Of a DNA stretch of 64,000 bases, positions 49,168-58,124 are shown piece by piece (positions within the stretch are counted from its first letter, which is position 1; every line of letters starts with the position of its first letter). Source of the DNA: Clostridia bacterium (GTDB lineage Bacteria; Bacillota; Clostridia; Christensenellales; CAG-138); contig JAFXSG010000008.1 in assembly GCA_017525875.1 (NCBI GenBank), positions 60,890 to 124,889 on the forward strand. The letters are read 5' to 3'. The position numbers and the translations under genes were made by a program. The notes beneath the pieces are model-generated. The model had not been told where the DNA came from. It searched no databases and worked only from the letters and a program-made list of their open reading frames with translations.

Positions 49168-49617
49168 ATGAAACGTGATCATGTCGCAAAAGCGGCGCTT
49201 TGCATCCTGCTCGCTGCGGTGTTCGCACTTTTCGCCTGCACTAAGCAGCCCGCGGAGGAGTTCGACGCCGAAAAGGCGCTCGCCCGCCTGCTCAACGAAG
49301 TCAAATATGACGATACGCTCGAGGACGTTGGCGACGTTGCGGAATACATGTTCGGCGATCTGCCCGATGGCACCGAGATCAAAATGTATATGGCCGACGG
49401 CGCACGCGCCGATTCCGTCATGATGTTCAGGGGCAGCGACAAGGCCGCTATCCGCGCCGCGCTCGACGAATATCTGACCTCGCTCAGGCAGGAAGCCAGC
49501 CGCTACAATCCCGAAGAGCTTGCAAAGCTTGAAAAAGCGGTCATTTATGAAAACGGCGACTGCGTTTTCTGTTGCGTCACTTCCGACATTGAGACCGTAA
49601 ACAGCATCCTTAAGTAA
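49168..49617 (+). CDS. DUF4358-type lipoprotein
   Basis: This 149-residue protein has signal peptide MKRDHVAKAALCILLAAVF and lipobox ALFAC (Cys near residue 25). The rest matches the DUF4358 pattern: a Gly-Thr-Glu-Ile-Lys-Met-Tyr segment, RADSVMMFRGSDKAAIRAAL near 85 and a closing DCVFCCVTSDIETVNSIL. The ATG at 49168 follows GGAGG. DUF4358 lipoproteins usually neighbour DHHW proteins, as here (gap 15 bases). Their function is unproven but is thought to be linked to cell-surface acylation systems. Confidence 0.85.
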   Translation: MKRDHVAKAALCILLAAVFALFACTKQPAEEFDAEKALARLLNEVKYDDTLEDVGDVAEYMFGDLPDGTEIKMYMADGARADSVMMFRGSDKAAIRAALDEYLTSLRQEASRYNPEELAKLEKAVIYENGDCVFCCVTSDIETVNSILK

Positions 49618-49632
49618 AAGAGGTCCCGGCTT

Positions 49633-50907
49633 ATGAACAAGCTGCGTCATACAACCGCATTGTGCTTTTTTGCCGTGTGCGCGATCGCGCTCGGTCTGCT
49701 GGTGCTTTTGCCGGGCTGCCGCCCGAACGTCCTGCCCGACCCGGTCGCTCCGATACCGGCCGCGACCGCAGTTCAGCAGATCACCGACGCGCCGACCGCC
49801 CCCACCGCGAACGAAACGCCCGCCGTCTCCCCCGCGGTCACGGCGGACGCCGATACCCCCGTTCCGACGGAGGAGATCACGGCAGCTCCCGAGGTCACGC
49901 CCACACCGGCGCCCACGCCCAGCCCGGCGCCCACGCCCAGCCCGGCGCCCACGCCCAGCCCGGCGCCAACGCCCACACCCAAGCCGGTCACCTCGCCGAG
50001 GATCGCTTACTATTCCAATCATGGGATCATCCGGGTGGACAACGCCGCATACGAGTTGGGCGGCTATTCCCACAGCGCCGCATCGTCCTACGCCGCTCTC
50101 GTGAGCAAGGTGGCGGACGATCTTGCCGGGCAGACAAGGGTCTATTCCCTGCTGATCCCCACGAGCTACGGCATCACCTTCCCGGACGACGTCAAGCCGC
50201 AGCTGCCCGAATACCCGGATATGCGGGCAAATATGGAGGACCTGTTCTCCATGATGAACTCGAACGTGGTACGCGTCAAGTGCTTTGACAACCTTTATCA
50301 GCACAGGAACGAATACATCTATTTCCGCACCGATCATCACTGGAACGGCACCGGCGCATACTACGCCTATGAGACCTTCTGCAACAGCAAAGGCATCCAA
50401 CCGTACACGATGAGCCAGCGCCGCGAGGTCCGCTTTGAGAACTTCCTCGGAAGCTTCTACACGGCGAGCGGTGAGGACCCGGCGCTTCTCCCGGCGGACA
50501 CGGTCATCGCCTTCTATCCCGTCTCATCCTCCGCTTCGATGATCATGTACGACGAGAACGGCAACGGCACGAACTGGCCGATCATCCAGAACGTCAACTC
50601 GTATCGCCCCTCCGCGAAGTATAACTGCTTTGCGGGCAGCGATCACCCGCTGACCGTGTTCACGAACCCCGCTGTGACCGACGGCTCCGTGCTGATCATT
50701 ATCAAGGAATCATTCGGCAACGCGCTGCTGCCGCTGCTTGTGGACCATTATCAGACGATCTATGAGATCGACTACCGCTATTGGAGCGGAAATCTGCAGC
50801 AGTACGCCCGGGAGGTAGGCGCGACCGATCTGGTCTTCGCGAACAACATCGTTTCCGCGAGCGCGAGGACGTTCGTCGGAAAGCTTGCAAGGATCATCGG
50901 GCAATAA
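49633..50907 (+). CDS. DHHW-motif surface protein (AlgX/SGNH-like)
   Basis: This 424-residue exported protein has an N-terminal membrane/lipoprotein-like leader (LLVLLPGC near residue 29) and a Thr/Pro/Ala-rich linker (about 35-120) with three exact copies of an 18-base unit around 49912-49970. The folded domain then shows the name-giving FRTDHHWNGTGAYYAYE near residue 233 and SVLIIIKESFGNALLPLL near 354. The DHHW family resembles AlgX/AlgJ-type O-acetyltransferase partners, which normally work with an MBOAT protein; no MBOAT is present in the window. It follows the DUF4358 gene and ends at a clear terminator. Confidence 0.85.
   Translation: MNKLRHTTALCFFAVCAIALGLLVLLPGCRPNVLPDPVAPIPAATAVQQITDAPTAPTANETPAVSPAVTADADTPVPTEEITAAPEVTPTPAPTPSPAPTPSPAPTPSPAPTPTPKPVTSPRIAYYSNHGIIRVDNAAYELGGYSHSAASSYAALVSKVADDLAGQTRVYSLLIPTSYGITFPDDVKPQLPEYPDMRANMEDLFSMMNSNVVRVKCFDNLYQHRNEYIYFRTDHHWNGTGAYYAYETFCNSKGIQPYTMSQRREVRFENFLGSFYTASGEDPALLPADTVIAFYPVSSSASMIMYDENGNGTNWPIIQNVNSYRPSAKYNCFAGSDHPLTVFTNPAVTDGSVLIIIKESFGNALLPLLVDHYQTIYEIDYRYWSGNLQQYAREVGATDLVFANNIVSASARTFVGKLARIIGQ
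49912..49970 (+). repeat. Short tandem repeat coding a Pro/Thr/Ser/Ala linker
   Basis: Three copies of an 18-base unit (GCGCCCACGCCCAGCCCG) encode APTPSP repeats in the DHHW protein; a possible site of length variation. Confidence 0.8.
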
Positions 50908-50927
50908 AACAGGATACGCAAATATGC

Positions 50928-50962
50928 CGAAGGACCGATCGATGTGATCGGTCCTTCGCTTT
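50928..50962. terminator. Terminator between the DHHW gene and the convergent GNAT gene
   Basis: CGAAGGACCGATC (50928-50940) pairs perfectly with GATCGGTCCTTCG (50946-50958), followed by CTTT; it can serve both strands. Confidence 0.85.
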
Positions 50963-50968
50963 ATCGGA

Positions 50969-51496
50969 TCATTCCGCCGCCGCGCGAAGATCGAGATACA
51001 TTAGAACGGCGTCGTGGTATTCCCCGCGGAGCTTCATGAACGCGGGCGAGACGCCGATCGTTCTGAAGCCGAACTTTTCATACAGGTGAATAGCCTTTTC
51101 GTTGTCCGCACGCGCTTCGAGGTTCAAAAGCTCGACGCCGTGCTGTTCAGCGTATTCGATGAGCGCTTCCATCAGGCGGCTGCCTATGCCCCTGCCCCAT
51201 TCGGCTTTGAGGACGGAGATGCCGAGCTCCGCACGGTGCGCCATTCGCCTCGGGTGGCCCGCGAGCGTTGCGTCGCCGACGATGCGCCCGTCCTTCACGG
51301 CGACGATCATGCAGTCATGCGGCTTTTCCGCAAGGCCTTCGATAAAGGCGCGCTCCTGTTCCGGCTTGATAGGGAACTCGTCCTTGCCGAAGGTGAGGTT
51401 GTCGCTCTCGCCGCCGATCGTATTGAGGTATTCGATAAGCGCAGCCGCGTCGTCCGGAACGGCGTGCCTGATCACGATGTCATCAGCTGTTTTCAT
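50969..51496 (-). CDS. GNAT-family N-acetyltransferase
   Basis: This is a 175-residue acetyltransferase. Motif A is ELGISVLKAEWGRGIGSRLMEAL near residue 92 (acetyl-CoA loop GRGIGS), with the B region EARADNEKAIHLYEKFGF near 128 and a final strand YHDAVLMYLDL. The layout fits the RimL/PhnO-like group, and the acceptor is unknown. AGGAG precedes the ATG at 51496. It follows the clostripain-like gene on the same strand, but a terminator lies between, so it may have its own weak promoter in the 57-base gap. Confidence 0.88.
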   Translation of the reverse strand: MKTADDIVIRHAVPDDAAALIEYLNTIGGESDNLTFGKDEFPIKPEQERAFIEGLAEKPHDCMIVAVKDGRIVGDATLAGHPRRMAHRAELGISVLKAEWGRGIGSRLMEALIEYAEQHGVELLNLEARADNEKAIHLYEKFGFRTIGVSPAFMKLRGEYHDAVLMYLDLRAAAE

Positions 51497-51509
51497 AGTA
51501 TTGCTCCTA

Positions 51510-51540
51510 AAGAAAAGCGGCGCGGTGGACCCGCGCCGCT
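51510..51540 (-). terminator. Terminator after the clostripain-like gene
   Basis: On the minus strand AGCGGCGCGG pairs with CCGCGCCGCT over a 5-base loop, followed by TTTTCTTT. Confidence 0.82.
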
Positions 51541-51553
51541 GCAGTGTTAAGGC

Positions 51554-54058
51554 TTATTTGACCGGAATGGTGGGAGTCCAGTACTCACGGGAGTAAATGT
51601 CCGTGAACATATAGCTCGCTACCATCTTCTCTTCCGAGAAGCGATAGTCGCCGACCACGTTGTTGCCGGTGTAGGTGATCTGATCGCCCAGCTTGTAGCT
51701 GTTCTGATAGTCGCCGTCATAGCTGTAGTAGTCGCAGAGCAGGTCGATCTTATCGCCGACTTCGAGCTCGGTGAGGCTCTTCGCGATCGTGTCGGTCTCG
51801 CCTTCGACATAGTCGAACTTTGCGCCGGCAATTGTCCATGCGTCGTTGTCGTAAACGAGGATCAGGTCCGCGCGGTCGCCGTTGAGCAGGCAGGGCACGC
51901 GGCCGGTGATGGTGTAGACGCTGCCGTCATCGACGCAGTCGAGGAAGTAGTACGCCATGACCTGACCGTCGATGCCGAGCCAGGTATTGTCGTACTCGCC
52001 GACAAGGGCGCCTTCCTTGGTGAACTCATACACGTTATCGAGGCCGAGATCGATATAGCCCGCGCCGTCGTCAACGAAGACGTTGAGCAGGAGGTTGCCG
52101 ACCATGTTCCAGTTATCTTCGGAGAGGGTCATCGCGGTGGTGCCGTTCTGGTTCGTCCAGACGAGCTGGCTCGCATCGAACTGATGCTCAGAGATGTACT
52201 GAGCAGCAGCGTCGACGTCGTCAATGGACCTGCCGAAGAAATCGGAGCTGCCGCCGCCGAGGAGACTGCCGAGCAGGCTGCCGCCGGAGCTGCCTGAGCC
52301 GCCGCCGAGGAGGCTGCCGAGCAGGCTCGAGATATCGCCGGAGGACTGAACGCCCGAACCGGAGCTCGTGCTGCCGAGGAGGCTGCCGAGCGGGCTTGCG
52401 CCGGTGAGGCTGCCATAGCTCGCGGTGGAGCCGACCGCCTGACCCGCAACGCCCATGCCCGCGAACTGCTGGATGCAGCGGCTGTATGCGCTGTCAAGAC
52501 CGATCGCATTGTAGATGGAGACGGCGGAATCCACCATGGAGGTCTTCCTGTACGGGAAGTAGATGGAAAGGCCGTAGCAGTTGGTCATGTTGGAGCTGGT
52601 GCGGTTGTACTTGACCGCGCCGAGGATCGCATCCGCAAGGGCCTTGCTCTCGGTGGTGTTGAGGTTATACGCGAGATGGACGAGGTCGATCTGGTCGATC
52701 TTGGTGGAAGTTGCGAACTCGCGGGTATTGTTCCTTGCGTTCGCGACCTTCTGATAGTCGGACTTGATCAGGTTCGCGGTCGCGGTTGAGAAAGTGTTGA
52801 ACTTTTCAGGAACGGTGGCTTTGAGCTCCGCAAGGTCCACAACGGAAAGCGTGGTCTTCTGGCCCGGGCACTTCTGCGCGCAGACGGAGACGAAATCGTC
52901 TACGATCGCCTTGCCGAGATTCAGTGTGGACATCGAGGTGTTGTTGTTGAGGCTCTTGAGCCAGTTGGTATAGTACCAGCCGACGCCGGGCTCGGTCTCT
53001 TCGGACGCGATCAGATAGTCCGCATAGGGCTCGAGCATGAGCGCGTTCTCGAGCGTTGCCATGAGGCAGGCGTCGAAGCCGATGAAATCGAAGGTGGTGT
53101 TGGCCGAAGAAAGCGCGTCCCTGATGCCCTTGAGGGACATGGAGCCGGAGTTTGCATACTTTTCGTCATAGCCGTAGCCGCTGACGGATCCTCCGCCGTG
53201 ATCCCATAAGATCAGCTCATAGCGGTTTGCGGGATAGTTCGAAGTGCAGTAGTTGATGAAGCGGGTCAGCGTTGCGGGCTTGGTCATCGCGTCCTTGCCG
53301 TCGTTCTGAATGAGGCACGCGAGGCCGCCGTTGCCGACCTTGTAGATCTGGTTGTTCGAGCTGGAAACGATGTTGTTCTTCCACTGCCTGCAGCCGCCGG
53401 TGTAGACGAGGAGGTTCAGGTTCGGGTTGTTCGCAGCTGCGTTGACCATCTCCTGAAGGTCCATCGTGGCCATGCTGGATTTGGACTCAAGGTCCGTACC
53501 GCACATATAGACCATCATAGTGACGACGTCGCTGCCGTTGCCGCGGATCTGGGTGTACTTGTCCCTCGTGCCGTTGGCGACGGTGCTGTTGAGCGTCCCG
53601 GTGTTGTTGAGCGTGGTGGCGGCATTGTCCTGCTGAACGGGAGCCCAGCCGGTGGAGACCGCGCCTGCGTTGGAGAAGTTGCCGCCCATCAGGCTGCCGA
53701 GCACGCCGGAGAAGCCGTTTGACTGGCTGCTCTGGGTGGGAGCCGGGGTGGTGAAGGTGGTCGTGCCGTTATCGTTTCCGGTGAGGCCGCCAAGAAGGCC
53801 GCCGCAGTTGAAGAGCTTGCCGCCGCCGAAGATCAGCAGCGCGGCCACGAGCAGCAGGATGATCAAGCCGCCCTTGCCGCCCGCGCGGGTGGTCGTGCGG
53901 TTTCCTGAACCTGAGGTCCCGTATGACTGGTCCTTGCGTGCCTGATAGCCGTCCTGTTTCCCGACCGGACCGCCGGTATTTACCTGTTCGGTCTTATGGA
54001 TGGACTGCCCTTCGCCGATGACGTTCTTGCGACGCCCGGTGGGTCTGTTATTTTCCAT
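51554..54058 (-). CDS. Membrane-anchored clostripain-family (C11) cysteine peptidase
   Basis: This 834-residue protein has a polar cytosolic N-terminus of about 62 residues, one membrane helix (about 64-80) and an outside part. The C11 domain spans about 170-545: VTMMVYMCGTDLE, the catalytic histidine in LILWDHGGGSV near residue 288 and the catalytic cysteine in FIGFDACLMATLE near 331. A Gly/Ser/Leu-rich stretch with repeated SLLGSLLGG units follows (about 560-625), then a beta-rich C-terminal domain of about 200 residues that I do not recognise. GGAGG precedes the ATG, and a near-consensus promoter lies 33 bases upstream. It would cleave after Arg or Lys outside the cell; substrate unknown. 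Confidence 0.88.
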   Translation of the reverse strand: MENNRPTGRRKNVIGEGQSIHKTEQVNTGGPVGKQDGYQARKDQSYGTSGSGNRTTTRAGGKGGLIILLLVAALLIFGGGKLFNCGGLLGGLTGNDNGTTTFTTPAPTQSSQSNGFSGVLGSLMGGNFSNAGAVSTGWAPVQQDNAATTLNNTGTLNSTVANGTRDKYTQIRGNGSDVVTMMVYMCGTDLESKSSMATMDLQEMVNAAANNPNLNLLVYTGGCRQWKNNIVSSSNNQIYKVGNGGLACLIQNDGKDAMTKPATLTRFINYCTSNYPANRYELILWDHGGGSVSGYGYDEKYANSGSMSLKGIRDALSSANTTFDFIGFDACLMATLENALMLEPYADYLIASEETEPGVGWYYTNWLKSLNNNTSMSTLNLGKAIVDDFVSVCAQKCPGQKTTLSVVDLAELKATVPEKFNTFSTATANLIKSDYQKVANARNNTREFATSTKIDQIDLVHLAYNLNTTESKALADAILGAVKYNRTSSNMTNCYGLSIYFPYRKTSMVDSAVSIYNAIGLDSAYSRCIQQFAGMGVAGQAVGSTASYGSLTGASPLGSLLGSTSSGSGVQSSGDISSLLGSLLGGGSGSSGGSLLGSLLGGGSSDFFGRSIDDVDAAAQYISEHQFDASQLVWTNQNGTTAMTLSEDNWNMVGNLLLNVFVDDGAGYIDLGLDNVYEFTKEGALVGEYDNTWLGIDGQVMAYYFLDCVDDGSVYTITGRVPCLLNGDRADLILVYDNDAWTIAGAKFDYVEGETDTIAKSLTELEVGDKIDLLCDYYSYDGDYQNSYKLGDQITYTGNNVVGDYRFSEEKMVASYMFTDIYSREYWTPTIPVK

Positions 54059-54090
54059 TTAAGTTACCTCCACTCGGATTAGGTGTTTTG

Positions 54091-54119
54091 ATTATAAACC
54101 TTTTCAGGTCATTATGCAA
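54091..54119 (-). promoter_or_regulatory. Promoter for the clostripain-like gene
   Basis: Minus strand: -35 TTGCAT at 54114-54119, a 17-bp spacer, -10 TATAAT at 54091-54096. Confidence 0.8.
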
Positions 54120-54143
54120 TGTTTTTCGCCCGTGTGCCCGAGC

Positions 54144-54710
54144 TTATGCCCATGGATCCTGCGAGTCGGGCCTGCGTACGTCAACGAGCATGTGCTGCTC
54201 CCAGAGGTACCATTTGCCGTCCTTGGCAAGGCGGACGTCCACGTAGCGCGCGCTGTCCGCTCCGCCGGAGGTGAGCCACATGCGCTTCATGTTCTCCTGC
54301 AGGTCGGAATGGGGATTGGTGAACGGCGTTACGGTGTACGGCTCCGAAGGCGTGTAGTCGTTTTTATAGGTGGCGCCTTTGAAATAGGAACGGGGAACGT
54401 AGTCCGTGTCATGGAAACGGTCCGCATAGAACTGCAGATCGAGATTGGAAAGCTCGCGAGGACCGCGCAGATAGTTGAGCATGCGGATCGCAAGCTCCTT
54501 ATCCTTCGGATAGGCGTTGAACGCCACGACGGTCATCGCCGCTGTGTCGTAAGGATCGGCGAGCTTTGCCTGCGGCAGAGCAAGGAAATCATCGTAGGTC
54601 TCGGGCAGGGCCCGGAAAACGACGTCCTGTTTGCGGATGGAAAGATCCTTCTCCGCCTTTTTGATCGCCTTATTGAACAGGTTTTTGAGAACGTAGCCCA
54701 AGGTGCTCAT
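54144..54710 (-). CDS. Uncharacterised soluble protein
   Basis: This 188-residue protein has no signal peptide or membrane helix; AAAGGAGG precedes the ATG at 54710. Recognisable but unnamed features are a basic helical start (LKNLFNKAIKKAEKDL), TMTVVAFNAYPKDKELAIRMLNYLRGP near residue 65 and a C-terminal beta segment SARYVDVRLAKDGKWYLWEQ near 152, which looks like a small nucleotide- or peptide-binding sandwich. It may belong to a Clostridia-specific family of unknown function. It has its own good promoter and lies upstream of the clostripain-like gene on the same strand. Confidence 0.75.
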   Translation of the reverse strand: MSTLGYVLKNLFNKAIKKAEKDLSIRKQDVVFRALPETYDDFLALPQAKLADPYDTAAMTVVAFNAYPKDKELAIRMLNYLRGPRELSNLDLQFYADRFHDTDYVPRSYFKGATYKNDYTPSEPYTVTPFTNPHSDLQENMKRMWLTSGGADSARYVDVRLAKDGKWYLWEQHMLVDVRRPDSQDPWA

Positions 54711-54777
54711 GTTTTCCTCCTTTGCGGGGTCTGTTGGAATGGATTCGCGGCAGGACCGCAGTTAATATCACGCAAAA

Positions 54778-54806
54778 ATTATATCATATCGGGGCCGCGC
54801 TGTAAA
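54778..54806 (-). promoter_or_regulatory. Promoter for the 188-residue protein gene
   Basis: Minus strand: -35 TTTACA at 54801-54806, a 17-bp spacer, extended -10 TGATATAAT with TATAAT at 54778-54783. Confidence 0.72.
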
Positions 54807-54847
54807 TACCGCCGGGCACGTCCGCCTAATAAACGAACGAGGCGCCG

Positions 54848-56041
54848 TCACGGTTGAAGCAGGAACGCGGGCTTAAGAAGGAAGGGTTCGTCCGCCAGGC
54901 GTATCGAAACGCGGGCGGTCTCCTTCACACCGGAGCGGAACGCGTTTGTATTGAAGAAAAGCAGAAGCTCGTTTTCGCTCACGGCAAAGGCGTAATGCGG
55001 CGAGTCTGCGCTGAAATCCGCCGTATGATCGCGGTATTCGTTGATCTCGAGCCGGCTTTCCTGCGCCGCGAGGCGGACGTTCGCAAGGTGCGGAAGCACG
55101 CGTACGTCGTTCACGATATCGGAAAGGAACAGCCGTTTTCCCGCCGGATCGAAGCTTGCCGAGGCGAAGCGCGTGCCGGCTGAGCCGCCGATCTCGAACA
55201 GGATGCTGACGATCGCCGTATCGGAGCGATAGACGGTCGCTTTTTCGCGGATCGACGGCGTTGAGCCCGAACCGCTCATCTGTCCGTCCCCGCCATCCTC
55301 CGGATCCCCCGTCTCCGCCGGCGCTTCGGTCTGCGCGGGGGCTTCCGCCGCCTGCTGCGCGAGCTTCGTCAGCGCTTCCCTGCGCGCATCGTCCAGCTCC
55401 GCAAGCGCAGCGGCGAGGCCGGGCCAGAGCGCGGCGTCCCGATCGGAAAGGGTGAGCTTTTGCCGCTCCACGGCGACGCTTATACCGCCGGACTGAACGG
55501 TGAACCGCTCCGGAGCCGTATCGATGGATATACTCGCGGGCGCGGGCTCGGGGGGACTGTAATAGACCTTGAGATCATAAAAATCGCGGCTGCCGTCCTG
55601 CTTCGTTACGGTGAGAACGCCGTTTGCGTAGTCCCCGGTGATAAGCAGTTCGTCCCCGGCGGCGAGCGTGACGCCGAACGCGTCGTAGTTTATGCCGTTT
55701 TCATCGAGCACGCCGATGTCATAGACCCCGGGCAGCGCGCCGAGCGCGGCAGGCGGGAGCGTCAGTTCTTCGCCGGCGGGAAGCGGCTGCCCGAGCGTGT
55801 CGCCCCATTCGCCGGCTTCCGCCGGGCTGACGTAGAGCTCCGCGGCGGCGGAGCCAAGCCCGTTTATAAATCTCACGGAGGGTTCCGCTGTCGGTTCCGG
55901 CGTGTGCACGGCGGCGGACGCCGCAGGTTCGCCGGAATGATCGGGCGACTGTACGGGGATGGGCTGCTGCTCCGGCGTACAGGAAGAAAGCAGCATCAGA
56001 GCTGCCGCAAGCACCGCCAAAAATCTTATCAGCCTTTGCAT
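54848..56041 (-). CDS. Lipoprotein with RsiV/DUF3298-like C-terminal part, shorter paralogue
   Basis: This 397-residue protein has a signal peptide with lipobox LLSSC (Cys near residue 21). The N-terminal domain reads NGLGSAAAELYVSPAEAGEWG...LDENGINYDAFGV, and the central segment has a run of Ala/Glu/Thr-rich disorder. The C-terminal part (IVSILFEIGGSAG...FDPAGKRLFLSDIVND) resembles DUF3298/RsiV folds. Both ends line up with the longer protein encoded just upstream (56118-58070), so the two are tandem duplicates, this one having lost the extra C-terminal domain. GGAGG precedes the ATG. The function is probably extracellular sensing or ligand binding, not established. Confidence 0.78.
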   Translation of the reverse strand: MQRLIRFLAVLAAALMLLSSCTPEQQPIPVQSPDHSGEPAASAAVHTPEPTAEPSVRFINGLGSAAAELYVSPAEAGEWGDTLGQPLPAGEELTLPPAALGALPGVYDIGVLDENGINYDAFGVTLAAGDELLITGDYANGVLTVTKQDGSRDFYDLKVYYSPPEPAPASISIDTAPERFTVQSGGISVAVERQKLTLSDRDAALWPGLAAALAELDDARREALTKLAQQAAEAPAQTEAPAETGDPEDGGDGQMSGSGSTPSIREKATVYRSDTAIVSILFEIGGSAGTRFASASFDPAGKRLFLSDIVNDVRVLPHLANVRLAAQESRLEINEYRDHTADFSADSPHYAFAVSENELLLFFNTNAFRSGVKETARVSIRLADEPFLLKPAFLLQP

Positions 56042-56078
56042 TTTTCCTCCCGCGCCGATGCGCCTTTGAAAACCGAAC

Positions 56079-56108
56079 GCCCCGCTCCCCGGGAAAGGGA
56101 AGCGGGGC
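56079..56108 (-). terminator. Terminator-like hairpin between the paralogous lipoprotein genes
   Basis: GCCCCGCT (56079-56086) pairs with AGCGGGGC (56101-56108). On the minus strand GTTCGGTTTTC follows, so termination is probably partial and the downstream lipoprotein gene can still be reached. Confidence 0.55.
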
Positions 56109-56117
56109 TTTATTGTA

Positions 56118-58070
56118 TTATCCTGCGAACTCGAGCCCTTCGAAGATATCGAAGATGGATACGCCGTCGATCGCGGGGCCGACGCCGTCCAGAGTGTTGA
56201 CGGTCACGTACCATTCCGGGGTTTCCGCCTGGCAGAGCACCGCCGTCCGCTCGTCGTCGGTGGCGACGTAGATCACTTCCTCGCCGGCCTTCACGGTCTC
56301 CTTGCTTCCGTCCGCATTGGTGACCTCGAGATCCCTCAAGAGCGTGAACACGAGCTGCCTGTCGAGCCGGAACCATTCGTTTTCACTCTCGGGAAGGCCG
56401 TTCTCGCCGATCGAGTAGAGCTTGTAACCGTCCACGGTGCTCAGAACGTCCGTCCGGGAGGTGAGCAGGAAGCTCTCCGGATCCGGCATGGGTTGGGTGT
56501 AGAAATGGTAATCCTCATCGTCCTCCGCGTCTATATAATAGTTGTACCAGCCCGCATGGACCTCGCCGCACTTTGTGACCGCCCCGTCGGAGATATCGTA
56601 GGCGTAGATCATCTGATAATCGTTCATGCAGGTGGCTTCGACGTAGAGATAGTCACAGCCGTTGACGTGGATATACAGCGGCGCGAGATCGAGGGCCTCG
56701 TTGTTTTCTTCCATTATCGAGTCCTCATCGAAGTACACGCCGATCCGTTCAAAAGACCATCCGTCGTCGCTGGTGTAGCCGGCGACGAACAGCGGCGAGA
56801 CCTTGCCGCCGACTTCAAAATAGGTGCTGAGTCCCCAGGGGAAGGCGACGGAATAGCTCCTCGGGCAGGCGGTGAGCTCAGCCGCGACAAGATCCGGATG
56901 CTCCGAGAACGGGATCAGGATCGTGCTCGTATAGGCGTCGTCGATGCCGAAAGCATTATTGTTGAAGACCATGCCGACGCCGTGGGGATCGAGCGTCCAG
57001 GCGAGATCCGGGCTGGACCACACGGAGAAATATTCGGAATAATCCGTGTTTTCGTCGAGCATGAAGCCGTCCTCATTGCGGCCCTCCATCTGCTCGTTGA
57101 TAAGGGAAGGCAGCTCGGAGGGATCGCTGACTATGCCGGCGAGGGTCAGCTTTTCGCCGGTCATGGTGCTGATATTGTAGGAGCTGTACGTCCAGTGGGA
57201 ATAGCTGCCGTATTTGACGTCACGCTCGAACAGGACGCTGAACACGCGGGTATCGACGCGGCGGAAGAACGCCTTCACTCTGAACTCGGGAGCAACGTAG
57301 TTTTCCGGGTCGTCGGCGTATGTTTCGCGGCTTTCGGAGACGAGCTCCCGGTAGATCGCTTCCGCGTTCCCGCGCTCGGCGGCGTTCATGTCGTCCACTG
57401 CGGCGCTGAGGCCGGGGTAGTTTTCCGCCTCGTATTCATCGAGCACGACGAGATCCATGCTGAAGTAGCCCAGCGCGACGCCGAGATCGTCGTCATAGGT
57501 ATAGTCGCTGATAAGCTCCGTGCAGGGGTTGAGCACGGTCACGGCCTTTTCCTCGGGAGGATCGTCATCCGAATAGACCTCCGCCTCATATTCGGTAACG
57601 CTGCCGTCCGCATGGGTGACGGCGAGGCTGCCGAGCTCTTCGGCCGGGTCTGCGGTCAGCAGGAGAACGTCGCCGTCCGCAAGCTCGACGTTCCATACGT
57701 CGTAGTTTAAGCCGTTTTCATCCACGGCGCCGACGTCGTAAACATAGCCGGGTTCGCCGTTAAAATCCGCGAAATCGAGCTTGATGCTCTCGCCGGAGGG
57801 GATGAGCTCCGCAACGGCTTCGCCCCACTCCTCGCTCGTTACCGGGCTGATGTAAAAGCTGTCGATGCAGGATGCAAGCCCGTTCTTAACAGTGAGACCG
57901 GTCTGCTGTTCGATGGGCGCCTCGGTCGTTTCGGCAGGCGCGTTGGTGGGCGCGTCCGTGGCGGGAGGCGGGGTTATCGGCGCATTGATGCCGCCTGTAC
58001 AGGCCGACGCAAAGCAGGCTGTGAGCGCGAGCACAGCGCATAGGGTCAATGCAATGATTCTGCGTTTCAT
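56118..58070 (-). CDS. Lipoprotein with RsiV/DUF3298-like domain and extra C-terminal beta domain
   Basis: This 650-residue protein has a signal peptide with lipobox ASAC (Cys near residue 24) and a Pro/Thr/Ala linker. An N-terminal domain follows (SCIDSFYISPVTSEEWGEAV, later VDENGLNYDVWNVELADGD) that is shared with the shorter paralogue. A central part (RVFSVLFERDVKYG...AFGIDDAYTSTILIPFSEHPDL) has the RsiV/DUF3298 pattern. A C-terminal beta-rich domain of about 230 residues has repeated Tyr/Asp motifs (VEATCMNDYQMIYAYDISDG). AAAGGAG precedes the ATG. A promoter with a 17-bp spacer lies upstream. No sigma factor or sensor gene is adjacent, so an anti-sigma role is not supported. Confidence 0.8.
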   Translation of the reverse strand: MKRRIIALTLCAVLALTACFASACTGGINAPITPPPATDAPTNAPAETTEAPIEQQTGLTVKNGLASCIDSFYISPVTSEEWGEAVAELIPSGESIKLDFADFNGEPGYVYDVGAVDENGLNYDVWNVELADGDVLLLTADPAEELGSLAVTHADGSVTEYEAEVYSDDDPPEEKAVTVLNPCTELISDYTYDDDLGVALGYFSMDLVVLDEYEAENYPGLSAAVDDMNAAERGNAEAIYRELVSESRETYADDPENYVAPEFRVKAFFRRVDTRVFSVLFERDVKYGSYSHWTYSSYNISTMTGEKLTLAGIVSDPSELPSLINEQMEGRNEDGFMLDENTDYSEYFSVWSSPDLAWTLDPHGVGMVFNNNAFGIDDAYTSTILIPFSEHPDLVAAELTACPRSYSVAFPWGLSTYFEVGGKVSPLFVAGYTSDDGWSFERIGVYFDEDSIMEENNEALDLAPLYIHVNGCDYLYVEATCMNDYQMIYAYDISDGAVTKCGEVHAGWYNYYIDAEDDEDYHFYTQPMPDPESFLLTSRTDVLSTVDGYKLYSIGENGLPESENEWFRLDRQLVFTLLRDLEVTNADGSKETVKAGEEVIYVATDDERTAVLCQAETPEWYVTVNTLDGVGPAIDGVSIFDIFEGLEFAG

Positions 58071-58124
58071 AGTATTATCTCCTTTGGGTGAACTCCCAAT
58101 GTGTTTTGCATATTAACGCACTTT

